From positions 154,517,741 to 154,581,740 of the forward strand of contig CM043945.1 of the NCBI GenBank assembly GCA_014529385.2: 64,000 nt of DNA. Direction: 5' to 3'. Shown here one piece after another: positions 1-11,989 of this stretch (positions within the stretch are counted from its first letter, which is position 1; each line of letters starts with the position of its first letter). The notes beneath the pieces were generated by a model, which had not been told where the DNA came from, made no database searches, and saw only the letters and a list, made by a program, of their open reading frames with translations. Source of the DNA: Adiantum capillus-veneris (taxonomy: Eukaryota; Streptophyta; Polypodiopsida; Polypodiales; Pteridaceae). Made by a program: the position numbers and the translations under genes.

Positions 1-258
1 CAGTGATCAACAAATCATCGACATAAAGAACCACAATGGGAAGTACATCATCCTCACGCTTTACATACAATGTGCTTTCAGTTGGACTGTTACGAAAGCC
101 TCGTTTGACCAAATGAGTGTCAGCTTTCTCATACCAAGCACGAGGAGATTGCTTCAACCCATACAAAGCCTTCTTACATGTGCACACTTTTTCCTCTTGT
201 CCTTTTATGACAAAACCACGAGGGTGCATTACATAAACTTCCTCAAATATGTCACCAT
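1..258 (-). pseudogene. Copia-1 reverse transcriptase palm, partial
   Basis: The minus-strand translation continues the RT out of frame with the piece at 259-1299. It shows a TAFLNG stretch, the ALYGLKQSPRAWY motif and, at the extreme left edge, the catalytic box YVDDLLIT. The window stops just after the YVDD residues. The frame change relative to the neighbouring segment lies at about 260-290. This is the middle of a Copia RT and not a host gene. Confidence 0.88.
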
Positions 259-1299
259 TCAAGAAAGCAGTAACAATGTCTGATTGATGTCCCAACCAAA
301 ATGAGTTGCCAATGCACATAGAAAACGCACAATAGTCATACGACAAGTGGGAGCAAAAGTCTCTTCATAATCTATGCCTTTTTGTTGTGCATAACCCTTT
401 GCAATAAGTCGAGCCTTATGACGATCGATCTCACCATCCAGCTTGCGTTTCAACTTGTAAACCCACTTCGTACCAATGGCCTTTTTGCCAGGAGGCAAAT
501 CACATAAATTCCATGTGTCATTTTCTATAAGTGCATCATATTCTGATTGCATGGCATCCATCCAATTTTCTGAATTATGTGCTTCATCAAAAGACAGAGG
601 CTCCTCAACATCATGTAGGCTAGACATAGCCAAAGCATAACAATCTGATGCATAAGATGCATGGTGAGAGCTTGAACGAGTTCGACTAGACAGAGGTGCA
701 TCCAATTTACTGTCATGCAAAGTGTACATCAGCCATTTTGGCATACCTCTAGCCTGCTCATTTTCAGCCCTTTCCTCATCAAGTACATCATGTACATCTG
801 CATCAATAATAGGCTGATCTGTAACATTTTCAAAAACCCCCATAGGCTGTACATTTGCCTCATTGGAACTTACATTCATATTTCCACCACTAAAAAGACG
901 CAACAAAGTGTCATAAATGTCCTGTGAGCTTAGATTATTGTCTCTAGTACATGACAACAAGGGTTGAACAGAATCTTCCACAAACACTACATCCCATGAA
1001 ACCAGAATATGTTTTGTTTGCGGATGATACAACCTGTAACCTTTGCTTTTAGCACTATAACCAACAAAAATACATTTGACAGCCTTATCATCCAATATTC
1101 TGCGTTGTGTTTGTGGCACCAAAGCATATGCCAAACAGCCAAAAACACGCATGTGTTCAATAGAAGGCTTTCTATCATGCCATGCTTTATATGGAGTAAT
1201 GGAATACAAAGCTTTCTTAGGACACCTGTTTAGTACATAAGTGGCGCAGATGATGGCCTCAAGCCAAAAAGAATGCGGCAAAGATTGACTTTTGACCAT
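259..1299 (-). pseudogene. Copia-1 integrase C-terminal region and RT N-terminus
   Basis: The segment begins with the LPHSFWLEAI stretch typical of the end of the Copia integrase core. It continues through the VFGCLAY and KCIFVGYS...KGYRLY motifs of the integrase C-terminal region, then an acidic linker. It ends in the RT N-terminus (GTKWVYKLK, HKARLIAKGYAQQKGIDYEETFAP). The frame is lost just before the palm motif. It joins the upstream integrase segment in the same frame across a single TGA at 1303-1305. Confidence 0.9.
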
Positions 1300-1302
1300 A
1301 CA

Positions 1303-1575
1303 TCATGCCATTTCCGTAAGTGACGTGTTTTTCCTCTCAGCAACACCATTTTGCTGAGGTGTATAAGGCACTGTACATTGGTGTTTTATCCCACGACTAG
1401 CCAGAAATGCATTGAATTCATGAGACATATACTCCCCCCCTCGATTGGAACGGAGGGTGCCCATAGTACATTTCGAGACATTTTTAGCCATAGCCAGAAA
1501 TTGTTTGAAGCACATAAAAACTTCAGCCTTCGCTTTAAGTGGAAATACCCATGCATGCCTGGAGTAACTCATCAA
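1303..1575 (-). pseudogene. Copia-1 integrase core, second half, with altered catalytic residue
   Basis: The translation covers the second half of the DDE core. The GGEY motif and the glutamate of NGVAERKN are present. The residue normally Asp in the RSDxGGEY motif reads Asn (RSNRGGEY), compatible with a G-to-A change, so the integrase would be catalytically dead even without the frameshift that separates it from the first half. The frame ends in a TGA where an Arg codon would be expected (CGA to TGA). Confidence 0.85.
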
Positions 1576-3352
1576 TGAAAGTCACGAAGTAAAGGTAATT
1601 GCCCAAGGACGGAGTTTGCATGGGCCCACAAACATCACTACGCACAAGCTGCAACCTGCATGTGGCCCTAACTGAACCATCCTTTGGAAACTTAGAGTGC
1701 TGCATCTTACCCAAAATACAGCCTTCACAAACATGTTTAACAGGTGCTTCAAGATGCGGCAAAGAAGCAACCATATCAATTTTTTGCAAACGCAGCAAAC
1801 TGGCAAAATTCAGATGACCAAAACGTGCATGCCAAAGTTTTGCATCTGAAATAGCCCTTGAATCTACAACTGCATTTGCAAAAAAAAATCCACACTTGTC
1901 ATACAAAGTGAGCTTATACAGCCCACGGCACAAAAGGCCAGATGCAACAATTTCATCACCAAAACTGAAATCATGAACTGTACATCTGTCATCCACAAAT
2001 TTGACTACAAGTCCAAGTCTAGCAAGTGTGGATACAGACAAAAGATTCTTCTTGATCCCAGGTACGTAAAGTGCATCAACAAGTGTGAAAGAACTTCCAT
2101 TAGCAGCAGTATGCACGATATTTCCAACTCCCCGAACCGGATAAGAGGCATTATTGGCACAAGTGACTGAATTCCCATGAGGGACAGACTCGAGAGAGGT
2201 GAACAATTCATGATGTGAGGTAATGTGCTTTGTAGCACCACTGTCGAAATACCACACATGTGAATTTGCAGCAACTGACGAGCATGCATCATGGATAGCA
2301 AGATCGTAAGTGCACTCTGCACTAAAAGCCCATTCTGCATCAACATCACCGTTACAGTCTTCTTTTATAGAGGACTCAACAATGGCTGCATTTGTAGTGG
2401 AACCAGCATTTGCAGTGGAACCACTTTCTTTCTTCTTAGCTTCTTTGGCCTTCAACTTAGGACATGAATTGATCAAGTGATCATTAGCTTTACAATAATG
2501 GCAACGCATCTTCTTTTTGCCCTTATCACCAGAATTTCTAGACGAATTGCTGCCAGCAAAAGCATTAGGAACAGAAGATTTGCCACTCGCAGCAGAACCA
2601 TAAGAAGTGACTGCATTACTGTTACCACCCTTTCTTTGAGAAGCAATAAAAGCCTGTTCAACTGCACGCTGTCTAGTCCTGTTTTTTCTGGAAAGTGACT
2701 CTTGCAACATCAATGTGCATAATGCATCAAACTTGACAACTTCAGGATTTCCTTGGGTCATAAGTCTCCAAGTACTAGAAAAAGTCTGGTAAGAATCTGG
2801 TAAGGCATCAAGAATAGTCTGCACAAGGGAACTGTCTGAAATGACTTCACATGCAGAAATAAGTTTCTCATTGATATCCTTGACACTAGCAAGGAAAGTG
2901 TCCATATCATCTTCCTCATGCATAATCTTCGACTCCAGCTCTTTACGCAGCAAAGCAATTTTAGCCTCATTGCGACTTGCATAAAGACCAACCAAAATAT
3001 CCCAAGCCTGTTTTGTAGATTTTGTTGAACGAATGTGAGGAACGATGGTGTGCTTCACAGACAATGCAATCAATGCATGAGCCTGCGCATCCTTTACATC
3101 CCAACGAGCTTGTTTTGTCGTAGGCAAAACAACTCTAATAGCAGCAATCCTTGCAGCAAGACCTGCAACATCCTCAACATTGCCTACATCCTCAGAACCA
3201 GGACGTACATCAATGCCCTGCACAATATTCCAAATGCCCTTTGACACAAGAACATGTTGCATCATATAAGCCCACATAGGGTAATTGTCCCCATCCAACC
3301 TGTCCTCAGCAGCAAACATCTTGAACACATCTGTGTTGTTGTTGTCAGCCAT
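1535..3352 (-). pseudogene. Copia-1 gag, protease and integrase N-terminal region
   Basis: I place the start at the ATG complementary to 3350-3352 (MADNNNTD), downstream of the primer-binding site. The N-terminal third is a UBN2-type Copia gag (RLDGDNYPMWAYMM). It is followed by a CX2CX4HX4C zinc knuckle (CHYCKANDHLINSC), the aspartic protease site FDSGATKH, the pre-integrase HHCC region (LWHARFGHLN, CEGCILGK) and the first catalytic Asp of integrase (RSDVCGP). The frame then slips near 1575, inside the integrase core. About 600 codons, so gag-pol was a single ORF before the frameshift. Confidence 0.92.
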
Positions 3353-3700
3353 GGTAAATGCTGCACCTGATGTGAAACCTACTCGAAAATAGGAGAAACG
3401 GAGCGGGAACAACACGTGCTATATATCACAAATTGTAGAAGACTATAAGGCACCTGTTATGCAAAAAATGGCACTGACAGAAACTCTGCACAAAATGACG
3501 AAATAGCCTATACAGCACTGCCTATAGTGGAAACGAAGGCCGAAATGAGCCCAAATCAAAAATCTGAGCAGACCAAGCTCTTGGAGCTTTTTGGAAATAT
3601 TTGTCGACCTGCGAACGCTCGCCAAAGCTCACTGAAATCGGAGAAAGTGAGCAGGCGTGTGCTGGAGTAGCTGGTGACTAAGCCCGAGAGGACGTAATCT

Positions 3701-3712
3701 GCTCTGATACCA
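3701..3712 (-). other. Primer-binding site of Copia-1
   Basis: The minus strand reads TGGTATCAGAGC, the common plant Copia primer-binding site for initiator tRNA-Met. It lies two bases after the probable LTR end (CA at 3715-3716) and about 350 bp before the gag ATG. Confidence 0.9.
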
Positions 3713-3714
3713 AT

Positions 3715-3900
3715 TGTTGGAATTAAGGTTGCAGAGAAACGCACACAGCTTGGAGAAGATGAAGGAAGCTCAAGGCACACAATAGAGAGTGTGTTACTTA
3801 GTGTGCAATGGAAATATAGATAGCCCTAGAGTGATGGGCGTATATACCTAGTGTGTTCACACACATCACTACCACATGTATATTTGCTTCAAATCAATTT
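3715..3900 (-). repeat. 5' LTR of Copia-1 (outer boundary unresolved)
   Basis: On the plus strand the LTR edge reads TGTTGGAATT, so on the element's strand it ends AATTCCAACA. A TATA-like box (GGTATATACG, complement of about 3839-3848) lies roughly 125 bp inside, fitting the U3/R boundary. The outer end cannot be set because the other LTR is outside the window. The right limit given is a guess. Confidence 0.6.
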
Positions 3901-4898
3901 CTCAACTAGCATAGATGCATAAAAACATGCAAGGAACAAAACTGTAAAGTCAAAACAAATATTTGCAACTAAAGTAAATAATCACAATTATTTACAGCTA
4001 AGCAAAATTTTTAACTTTTTGCAAACTTGGCTTCATAGGCTTGAAGTATATACCAAATACATGCTTTGAGTGAAATATAGGCTCATTTGGATGCATAGGG
4101 TGAAAATGGTACCAGATTTTGGCTTTAGGTCTCTGAAACAGTAGATATAAAGGAAATTTGAGATTTTGAGCTCCAAATTGGTTCAAACTTGGCTAGTGGG
4201 CTTAACACGTCATGTACTTTGGATGTATGATGGCAAAATATCAAAACTCCCCAATTTTGACCAGAAAATAAATAATCACGATTATTAACTTTTCTTCCAA
4301 AATTGACATTTTTTGGTACAAACTAGTTCTAGGCATTGTATAGACCGTGTATATGAGATATAAGGTAATTTGGATCAAGAAATGTGGTCCATAACCAAGA
4401 AATTGGCTTGCAAAGACTTCTTTGCGTTTTTTGACAATTTTCCAAGTAATAGGTGGTCATTTTGGCTCATACTTGATTTTTGGCATGTAACAGGTGTGTT
4501 TACATGACAGGTGAGGAGATGTGACAATTTCCAAGCAACACTGATGCAAAAGTAAATAAAAGCGATATTTACAATAGTGATAAAATCTTTGCATAACTTA
4601 CAAATTTTGACCTAGACATGTTCTATACACCTAAAACAAGTCCTAAATTGAATTTGGTCAAGTTTGGTCATGTCGGCATCACTTTGTGTTTTGTCGACTC
4701 TGAAATCACCGTTTTCTATTACTACACTGCCTGTTGGGTTGTTCGGTCAACTTTGAGGCTTTGGACTTGTTCGTAACATAGCCATGAAGCAACCTGTCCA
4801 ATTCTGGCTCATTTGGAGTCAGTTTGACCCCGTATGTCGAATTTGATGCTTTGTAACCTTCGAGCCGTTTTCTGCTTTTCGAGGGCTTTGCTTGATGG
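3901..4898. other. AT-rich non-coding stretch, no gene seen
   Basis: No supported coding segment. AT-rich text with repeated wording such as atcacaattattta and gcaaacttgg suggests decayed repeat. Part of it may be the outer portion of the Copia-1 LTR. Confidence 0.5.
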
Positions 4899-5062
4899 AT
4901 TTCACCAAACCAATCATATACATTGTATATGGACCTCATAAGCAAGTCATCTATGGACCTCATAAGCAAGTCATCTATGGATTTCACCAAACCAATCATA
5001 TACATTGTATATGGACCTCATAAGCAAGTCATCTATGGACCTCATAAGCAAGTCATCTATGG
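4899..5062 (+). repeat. Two tandem 82-bp repeats with an internal 24-bp repeat
   Basis: 4899-4980 and 4981-5062 are near-identical. Each contains the 24-bp unit ggacctcataagcaagtcat plus ctat twice in a row. The array runs directly into the start of the ORF at 5011, so the first codons of that ORF (repeated DLISKSSM) are encoded by it. Confidence 0.9.
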
Positions 5063-5976
5063 AATCAGACCAAAATTCTGGCATTTGCCAAAAACTTAAC
5101 TTTTCTACTGGGTGGCATCAGCAATCCCTGCCATACCCTCTCATAAAAGTGGAACTACTACACGTAGAAGAGAGGTTGTACAAAGACATGCAAGAAGATG
5201 GCACAGATAAAGACCACCCAAAGTGGAGGTTAAGCTGCCTGAACAAGAATCCGAGATACCTGATTCTGTTCACAGGAGCACCTGTAGCCCTTTAAAGAGA
5301 TCCAACTTTCTGTCATGTACCCAGAGTAAGGACATGGCAAGAGCATGAAGCACTGGCAAAGAAGAGGCTAACTTGGCTTAACTACTCCAACTTGCCAGCT
5401 CCAGAGAGAGGACAAGCGACAAAGGAATACATGGTGAAAACCCTAACGGGGACCATGTCTTTCTTCGAGAGTCTACCAAATCTCTCATGTGCCATGTTAT
5501 ATAAAATCTGCAGAATGTTGCTCACAGGCATCCAAGTCTTTGATAAGCATGAGCAAGCAAGAGCCCCATGGATGTCATTTTTAGAAGGTAACAAAGGCTT
5601 ATGCTATGATCTGAGTGGGCAACCTTCAGAAGAAGTCCTTACAGCTTCTATGCCAGATCTGAGTGGGCAACCTTCAGAAGAAGTCCTTTACGGCTTTTAT
5701 GCCAAATGTATGTTTTTACCATCAAGAAATATGTTGGCCTTTGAAGAATCTTTCTACACTGGATTCTTCACCTGGCGAACGAAGATATTTGCATCGGTGA
5801 TCAGCAACCTTACATCCAGATTTGTAGGCTACTCAGTGGTGGAGCTAAAGAATAAAGTGACTATGCAATTTCTGCAAGTGCCAGACAAAGAAAGAAAAAT
5901 CAGATACCAGAAGGCACTGGATGCGCTTAAAGACCGCCTCACCAGCCATCAGCCCAAAGACTATTTCAGCCCATAA
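5011..5976 (+). pseudogene. Unrecognised ORF with one in-frame stop, upstream of a PPT and LTR
   Basis: The frame is open from the ATG at 5011 to the TAA ending at 5976, except for one in-frame TAA at 5293-5295. About 320 codons in all. The first ~20 residues come from the 82-bp repeat array. A 48-bp tandem duplication (starts at 5608 and 5656) encodes the repeated motif LSGQPSEEVL. The rest is hydrophilic with no motif I can name (TWQEHEALAKKRLTWLNY, KERKIRYQKALDALKDRL). It ends about 20 bp before a polypurine tract and an LTR, the position of a 3'-terminal gene in an LTR element (env-like or extra ORF). A captured host fragment is the alternative. Confidence 0.5.
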
Positions 5977-5997
5977 AGCTATGTCAAGGGACGACAC

Positions 5998-6014
5998 AGG
6001 CGAGGAGGGGGGAA
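5998..6014 (+). other. Polypurine tract
   Basis: aggcgaggaggggggaa lies immediately before a TG that starts a probable LTR (TGTTAGCAGC). This is the classic 3' arrangement of an LTR retrotransposon and sets the plus-strand orientation of the element that ends here. Confidence 0.75.
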
Positions 6015-6482
6015 TGTTAGCAGCAAGCTAACATGGACACCGTTTTTGGAGTTCTCTTTGTAAAACATTTATTATTTTGATAAATCGGGAATATTGTAAC
6101 TCCTATTTTCTTGGATAAACTCTGTAATTAATGAGCTGGGGCTACAAGCTTCTAGATTGTATCAGCCGGTCATTACCCAGCTTTGGTAGAACTCTAGATT
6201 ATTAGTTTTGACCACCCAAAAACCTTGGCTAAGGTATAAAAGCCAATTTTTGTAAGTTTTTTAGAAGTTTTGGATAAGAAATACACAGCGTGAGCTAACG
6301 GCGTTCACTCCTCTTCTTCTCTCGCCTCCTACTCCCTCCCCGGTTGTCACATTGCAATTTGTATTTATTGCATTGCAATCGCAGGTAAGAGCTCTATGCA
6401 TTGACGTAAGCAATTCACAGTATTTCGTAGCTTTTGGCGTCGTCGATCCGCGACCTAATTTCTTCAGCACTAGGAATTTACA
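6015..6482 (+). repeat. LTR (probable 3' LTR) with TATA box
   Basis: Starts TGTTAGCAGCAAGCTAACA, a near-palindromic LTR start, directly after the polypurine tract. A TATA box (TATAAAAG, 6235-6242) lies about 220 bp inside, followed by a pyrimidine-rich segment (6306-6350), which fits U3-R-U5. The end at ...ggaatttaca (6482) is only a candidate, since no second copy is present to define it. Confidence 0.6.
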
Positions 6483-6935
6483 TGTTCAAATAAAAAACTA
6501 AGCATAGGCGGGGTATTGGGGCATCATTGCTAAGCATTTATATGCATTCTGGGTCGAAACGACTAGGTCAAAAATCCACTGCTGTTAATAATCGCGATTT
6601 TGGAACTTGACATAAAGTGGGGTTTGAGACCATAAGCATGTGTGCTTAGGTCTTATAAACATGTCCTAGAAGTTTTATTACGTTTGGATGTCATTTGATG
6701 CTGCAACAGATGTGAATTGTTTGCTGATGAGCGATTGGCTTTTGGTGATTTCAGTCACTTGAGTGTAGCTTGAGTTAGATGCAAGTTGTTAGTTGTTTTC
6801 CGAGAGATTGACAACCTCTTGTAGCCTCTATGCACTAGTCGAGTCAACTTCGTCCCATGGATTGACAATTTAATCGTCGTTCTCGCTAATACTGCAATAA
6901 GATAGGATGGTGAGGTTAGACATGCGTCCAATAGT
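6483..6935. other. Non-coding stretch, no gene seen
   Basis: No coding segment or recognisable element. It lies between the LTR and the CACTA terminus and could be internal sequence of that CACTA element, whose other end was not found. Confidence 0.45.
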
Positions 6936-7083
6936 CGGCATCGCTATGAGCATCTCCATGGGCGTCGCTATGTAACAAAGAGAAAATAGTGACGCCTATA
7001 GCGACGCTCATAGCGACGTCGTGGATTTTTACTTTTGAGCGTCGCAATGCGAGCGTCGCTAATGTGAAATACATCTTGTAGTG
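6936..7083. mobile_element. Terminus of a CACTA (En/Spm) element, related to the complete one at 32.4-37.0 kb
   Basis: The sequence ends cttgtagtg at 7083, the inverse of the CACTACAAG start. Inside it are several copies of the subterminal motif GCGTCGCTAT / ATAGCGACG in both orientations (6945-7062), the same motif that fills the ends of the complete CACTA element in this window. No matching left terminus was found in the preceding kilobases, so this copy is truncated or its other end was displaced by the LTR element beside it. Confidence 0.75.
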
Positions 7084-10000
7084 TTAGGGACTCTGTTGCA
7101 ATACATAATAAAGTAAAGAAGTGCCAATGTCAATCCTAGAGACTCATATTCTCATGTGGAATATGTCTCATATAATAAGCATGACATCCATCAAGCACAA
7201 GATATATTTGTCTGTGGAGGTACTTGTAAATACTCAGCGACATGAGTGAGAGGGATGCTCATGAATCTAAACCAAACTCCATGAGTTCTCAGACCATGAC
7301 CTTGTGACTAACAACATGTGCCAAAACAAACACTACCATGTAGGTCTATAATTGCAGGGTACAAAAATCTATTCGGTACACTGCTGTCCCAAAATTCTTT
7401 GCTCCTACATGACCTTGTCATGTGTTTAAAGAGCAAAATGGATGAAAATATTTGAGCATATGCATCCGTCTTGGCAAACTCAATCAAAGTATATTGAGAA
7501 ATGAAACTAAATCAAATCATATGCTTACCTTGAGGTGAAAATTGGTTACACTTGCCCAAAGCCAAGTGCACTTTCCAAACTTGAAAGGTACATCACCAAA
7601 AATCCAGCCTCAAAAGGCCCATTATGTCTTTCACATGTTAAACACTAAATGAAAGGTTAGTGAAAATCAAGCAATATTGAATTGGTAACGCTGGGTGTGG
7701 CCTTAGCAATCCAAGCCCCTTGGTAGATTTTGTAAATTCAAACCCCTTGGTAAGATTTGTATCACCAATAGTGAGTGTTATCAACTTGGTAAGTTGAGCT
7801 TATCTACTACCTCTTCGCAGAGTGAAAACCACCTTCCGTGAAAGTACAAGTGTGAAGAGGTCAATCAATGACCATCAACACTCATGGAGTGATTTTTCAT
7901 TAGTTCGTTCATACCCCTAGAAATATCACTCCTATAACCGCAATTAGTGCTATTGACCAAACTTATGAGATCCTCTTAAATTGAAATCTTATTCACCATT
8001 CAATCAATCCAAGCAACAGATCCTCTCAAGGAGGAATCATTTTCACACGGGATCTTGAACAATCAAATTTCCCAGGAAAAGAGGAGAAGAACTCCCATCA
8101 CCCAAAAGAACTTACTCGTACTAGACTGTGTTTGGATTTTTTTAATTAAAAAAACAAGAGATTACCCGCATGAGGCTCCCTTATCAAATTCATGACATAC
8201 AATGAATTAGTTACTTAACATTGAGGCCACGCCTACCTGTGCTATAGACAGAAAACCTCATATGTAGTATTGGTCCCACCACTGCAATCATATATGACAA
8301 ATACAAGAAAATATACTAGCCTCAACCTTTTCTAAACAGCGTAGTTGATATTATAGTGGAAGTATAAAAAACTATTGAATGGAATGAATCCCATTGTACT
8401 GGCACGCCATGCATGCATATAAAAAAAATAGAGTGATAAGCCCTTGGATTTAATGATAGTCTCAATAGTGTGAGCCGATGTCACACGTGCCTTCCGCAAT
8501 TTGTATTGACATGGATACATCACAGTTCGACATTGCCAACTGTGAAATGTGAGCTTATATCCATATATTGCCAATTCACCAAACCTGTGTGCCATTACCC
8601 TTGATCCTAAGTCAAATGGGTAGTACTTTGGCATGGACTAGAGGCCTTTCTTCTTGTTGAATTTGTCAAAGCCTTTTTCTTTGAACAACAGGGAAACCTT
8701 TTTCAAATAAAAGGTTAAAACACAGAAAAACAAGAAGAACTTGAAATTGTCTAACCTTGTTGCCCCTCTATCTCCAGCTGTCTTGAAAGTTGTAAGTAAA
8801 CTCTTGCGCTTCAAAATGAAGTGTAGTTTGATTTTTTCATCAAACCATGCATGCCCTCTTCACTTGGTTCATACCAACCTCTAGAAATGGCTTGAATCTA
8901 GCTCATAGCCATGTATACTGAGAAATAGAGAGCTCGCATACAAACCACGCATGCCCTCTTATGCTTGGTTCATACCGACCTTTAGTGAAAAAGCATTCAA
9001 ACATGTTGTAAAGTTTCTTGTTGATAGCATATTCCATAATTTGGGAACTTCTATGCAGTATGCCCTAAATCGAAGCCTTGCTTCACATAAATACATCAAA
9101 AGTATAAGATAGGATGGAGCCTGCACTCATAACTAATAGATGTTCTTGCTGACAAACAGATGTCAAGGCTAAAGAAAATTGACCTTGTCAAACTTTCAGA
9201 GAGAGTCAACCGTGTCGAATCGTTCATCTTATTGAGAGTCATATAAGTAGCATAGGGTACCCAACATTGAAAGGAGATAGATCAAGGAACTTATCTATCA
9301 AATTTCCTCTCATTGCAAAACTCTTCTTGAACGAAGCAACTTTTGCTGGCCAAGCTGGATTTGGAGAAAACTCTACAAGATTCAATAAGTGCAAAATTGT
9401 AAAGTGTAAATGTAAGTTGCTTATCGACTTGCTTGAATCACCGCCCTTGACACCAAAATTTGTATCATCTCTTGGCTAATGCAGGATGCCCCATGTGTAT
9501 AGAAGCCTTGCTTCACCATGTACAAGGCCTCCTAATTGACCTAATAAGTTTGAAACTCTACTTGTGGTGCCATTTTTTGGCTGCATCTAGCTCAGAAAAC
9601 GTGCCTACGAGCCATTCCCATTGCTTTACTAGCCACACACCTTGTCTGCATCTTCATGCCAAGCACTTTGCCTTACAAGTCATAGGCCTTGCTTGAACTT
9701 GCCTCACTGCAACAAGATGATTTACAAAGTGGTGAGAGGAAAGATCATGAAGCTTTTTGTCTTTTTCGTTACATGGTACAACTTAGAATGAGCTCCAACC
9801 TTGTAGCCCAACTTTGGGTGCTACCTGGGGGATTCACTATGGATTTACATATGGTATCACATGAGTGTACAAGAGGGGGGTTTTTAGAGGCCAGACAGAA
9901 GCGTATACAATAGGGGTAGCCCCCCATTATTTCATGCTCGTACCATATGCATAAGGGAGGGGGGACCTACCCCGCGTGGGGGGGGGGGGGGGGGGGATAT

Positions 10001-11640
10001 TAAGTGCTTATGCCATAAGACACATGCCCTAACACGCCAATTAAGAATCTTTCACATGAGGGTGTTGCTATTGGTATTTCAAAGAGTTAATTTACTCCAC
10101 TAGCAAACTAAGATAGCTATACCAATGAGAAGATACGATACCTCCCTGTCCTCTCCCCTAGCTAGCATCTTCAAGACTTGCTCAACAAGCTTCTAGATTT
10201 TTTGGGGTCGGTGCTACCATAAACTTGACTAATACTCTTCTATGTAGACACTAGGCATCATATCTTGGACATCTGGACCCTCATTACCCTCTTCGACATC
10301 ATCATCATCAATACCACCATCTGCATAGCCTTTGTCTCCACATCTGCACCCTCATTTTATTTATTGTTGTATTCTTGCACATCATCTGAGTTACTCTTCT
10401 CTTCTTCTTCTTCGTATGCAAACTCAATAGCAACACCAATGACATGATCAAGAGATTCTCTGGCACCATGATACCAACTTTACAACCATCATTGTAATCT
10501 ATAATAAGTTTCCGAATCTTTGCCTGTGCGTGCATTGTAATCAAAGTCTTTCTTCTCATCTAGATCCTTGATGTTGTCAGTCTTAAGGACAACTAGAACT
10601 TTATTAGCTACCCTATGTAAAATATCTTGGGGTTGATTGCCATATTGTTGTTGTATGAGGTTCAGAAGGGATTCCCTCTTCTGTATCCCTTGAGTGGGGG
10701 GGCCTTAGTCATGGGATATGCTTATGTATCACCAAGTTGACTTATGTATTAAATACTTTAAAGATTCCCTCTTACATATCCCCTAACTAAGGTCCTCACA
10801 CTCATCCCTTGTGCGCTATATGTTGAGACTAGGAAATGGCAGCAACATTGCATACACATTGCCAAACGGAGCTGCACGCCTTGTTGTTGGCAACCAGCTT
10901 GATGCCATTTCAAGTATGCTTTTGGATGGGGGTTTGCTTGCTTAAATATGGTTGAGGCATGCCCATCCCATTTCAACCAATGAGAGCTTTGTGTTTGACT
11001 TGTTATGAAATGGTGATGCATGTTTTGGATTTGTGCCCACTTAAAAAGGGATGTGTGTAAACACTTTAAATTTAGAGTCCCATGTCTGGTTCTAAAATCT
11101 GAGATTTCCAAATTCCACTCGCTTCAGGATCTGGTTTTGAACTCAGAGCGGGAAGAGACTAGGCCTATCGTGGGGGTGAGCGTGGTTGTCACTCTCACAA
11201 GCTTCAGTGTGCAATCTACCATGGAAGAAGTTCGGAGAGCTACAAGTAGGGCCGTACTGCAAGGTCCGCCATCTGCAGGGCAAGAGAAATCGAGAGGGCG
11301 CGCTACAGCATCACATACAGGCTGAGGTGCCATTCAAGAGGGGGCGCCACCCAAAGAACAAGCGGGGCCCGAGGGGAGACGTTCTCTGGCCAAAGCTGAG
11401 AGGGAGCTGTGTCCCGGAGCTTGAGGGCTAGCCAGAAGCAAAGCAAGAAGTCCGAAGCTGAGAAGAGAACAGAGTGAGGGTCGAATGCTCAGACAAGGAG
11501 AGGGGAGAGTGCTGCAAGGCAACAAGCTTCAAGGGGGTTTGGGAAGACTCGTAATCAGTGAACTCCATAAGAGGAATGGGGGGTGATACAAGTGCAATCT
11601 ACCATGGTCGACAACTTGCAAGCAGTGATGCACTCTGTAG
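7084..11640. other. Degraded intergenic region, no supportable gene
   Basis: Only short ORFs, none with a recognised domain. Items seen: a degenerate repeat of about 45 bp (8848-8893 and 8941-8982, catgccctct...ggttcatacc), a G19 homopolymer at 9978-9996, simple CTT/CAT runs near 10290-10410, and a GC-richer patch at 11120-11560. It probably consists of old transposon debris. Confidence 0.5.
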
Positions 11641-11654
11641 ACCACACGGCTCAA

Positions 11655-11667
11655 GTAACCGCTCTCT

Positions 11668-11704
<37 letters not shown>
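11655..11704. repeat. (CT)n microsatellite
   Basis: An almost pure CT run that follows a CCCT-rich lead. It encodes spurious SLSLSL / RERERE frames on either strand, which were not annotated. Confidence 0.95.
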
Positions 11705-11707
<3 letters not shown>

Positions 11708-11989
11708 GGCATGGACATGGGTTTCTTGATTCTCTTGATTGTAGGGTTTATTGCATGATTATTGAGAGATTTTTCTATCTTACATAGGGAATTGCTGCTC
11801 AAACTACTTGCAATGTTTGCGTTTTTTGTAGTCACAAGGTTGCAATGGGTATTTCACAAGTCAAACTCTATTACAAGTAAGCTTAACTTCCATTTTATTT
11901 TCATGTTTACAGAGATCTTTTGCTAGATCTTTTGCTGAGTGTTTGTTTCATAATTGCTGAGAGATTTTCTTGAGTGTTCCACACGATAG

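Larger units (their letters stand above)
1..3900 (-). mobile_element. Ty1/Copia retrotransposon (Copia-1), 5' part, truncated by the window edge
   Basis: Read on the minus strand, the order is LTR end, primer-binding site, gag, CCHC knuckle, protease, pre-integrase, integrase and reverse transcriptase, which is the Ty1/Copia order (integrase before RT). The primer-binding site TGGTATCAGAGC (complement of 3701-3712) is the usual Copia match to initiator tRNA-Met. The pol frame is interrupted by at least two frameshifts and one stop, so the copy is inactive. The RT is cut at base 1, so RNase H and the 3' LTR lie outside the window. The outer limit of the 5' LTR was not found; 3900 is approximate. 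Confidence 0.93.

Noticed and set aside
8332-8634. Minus-strand frame of 100 codons
   Set aside because: No recognised motif, and the flanking sequence on the same strand is full of stops; cannot be supported as a gene.
9267-9913. Three consecutive plus-strand frames near 9.3-9.9 kb as an exon chain
   Set aside because: No domain and no consistent splice sites joining the frames.
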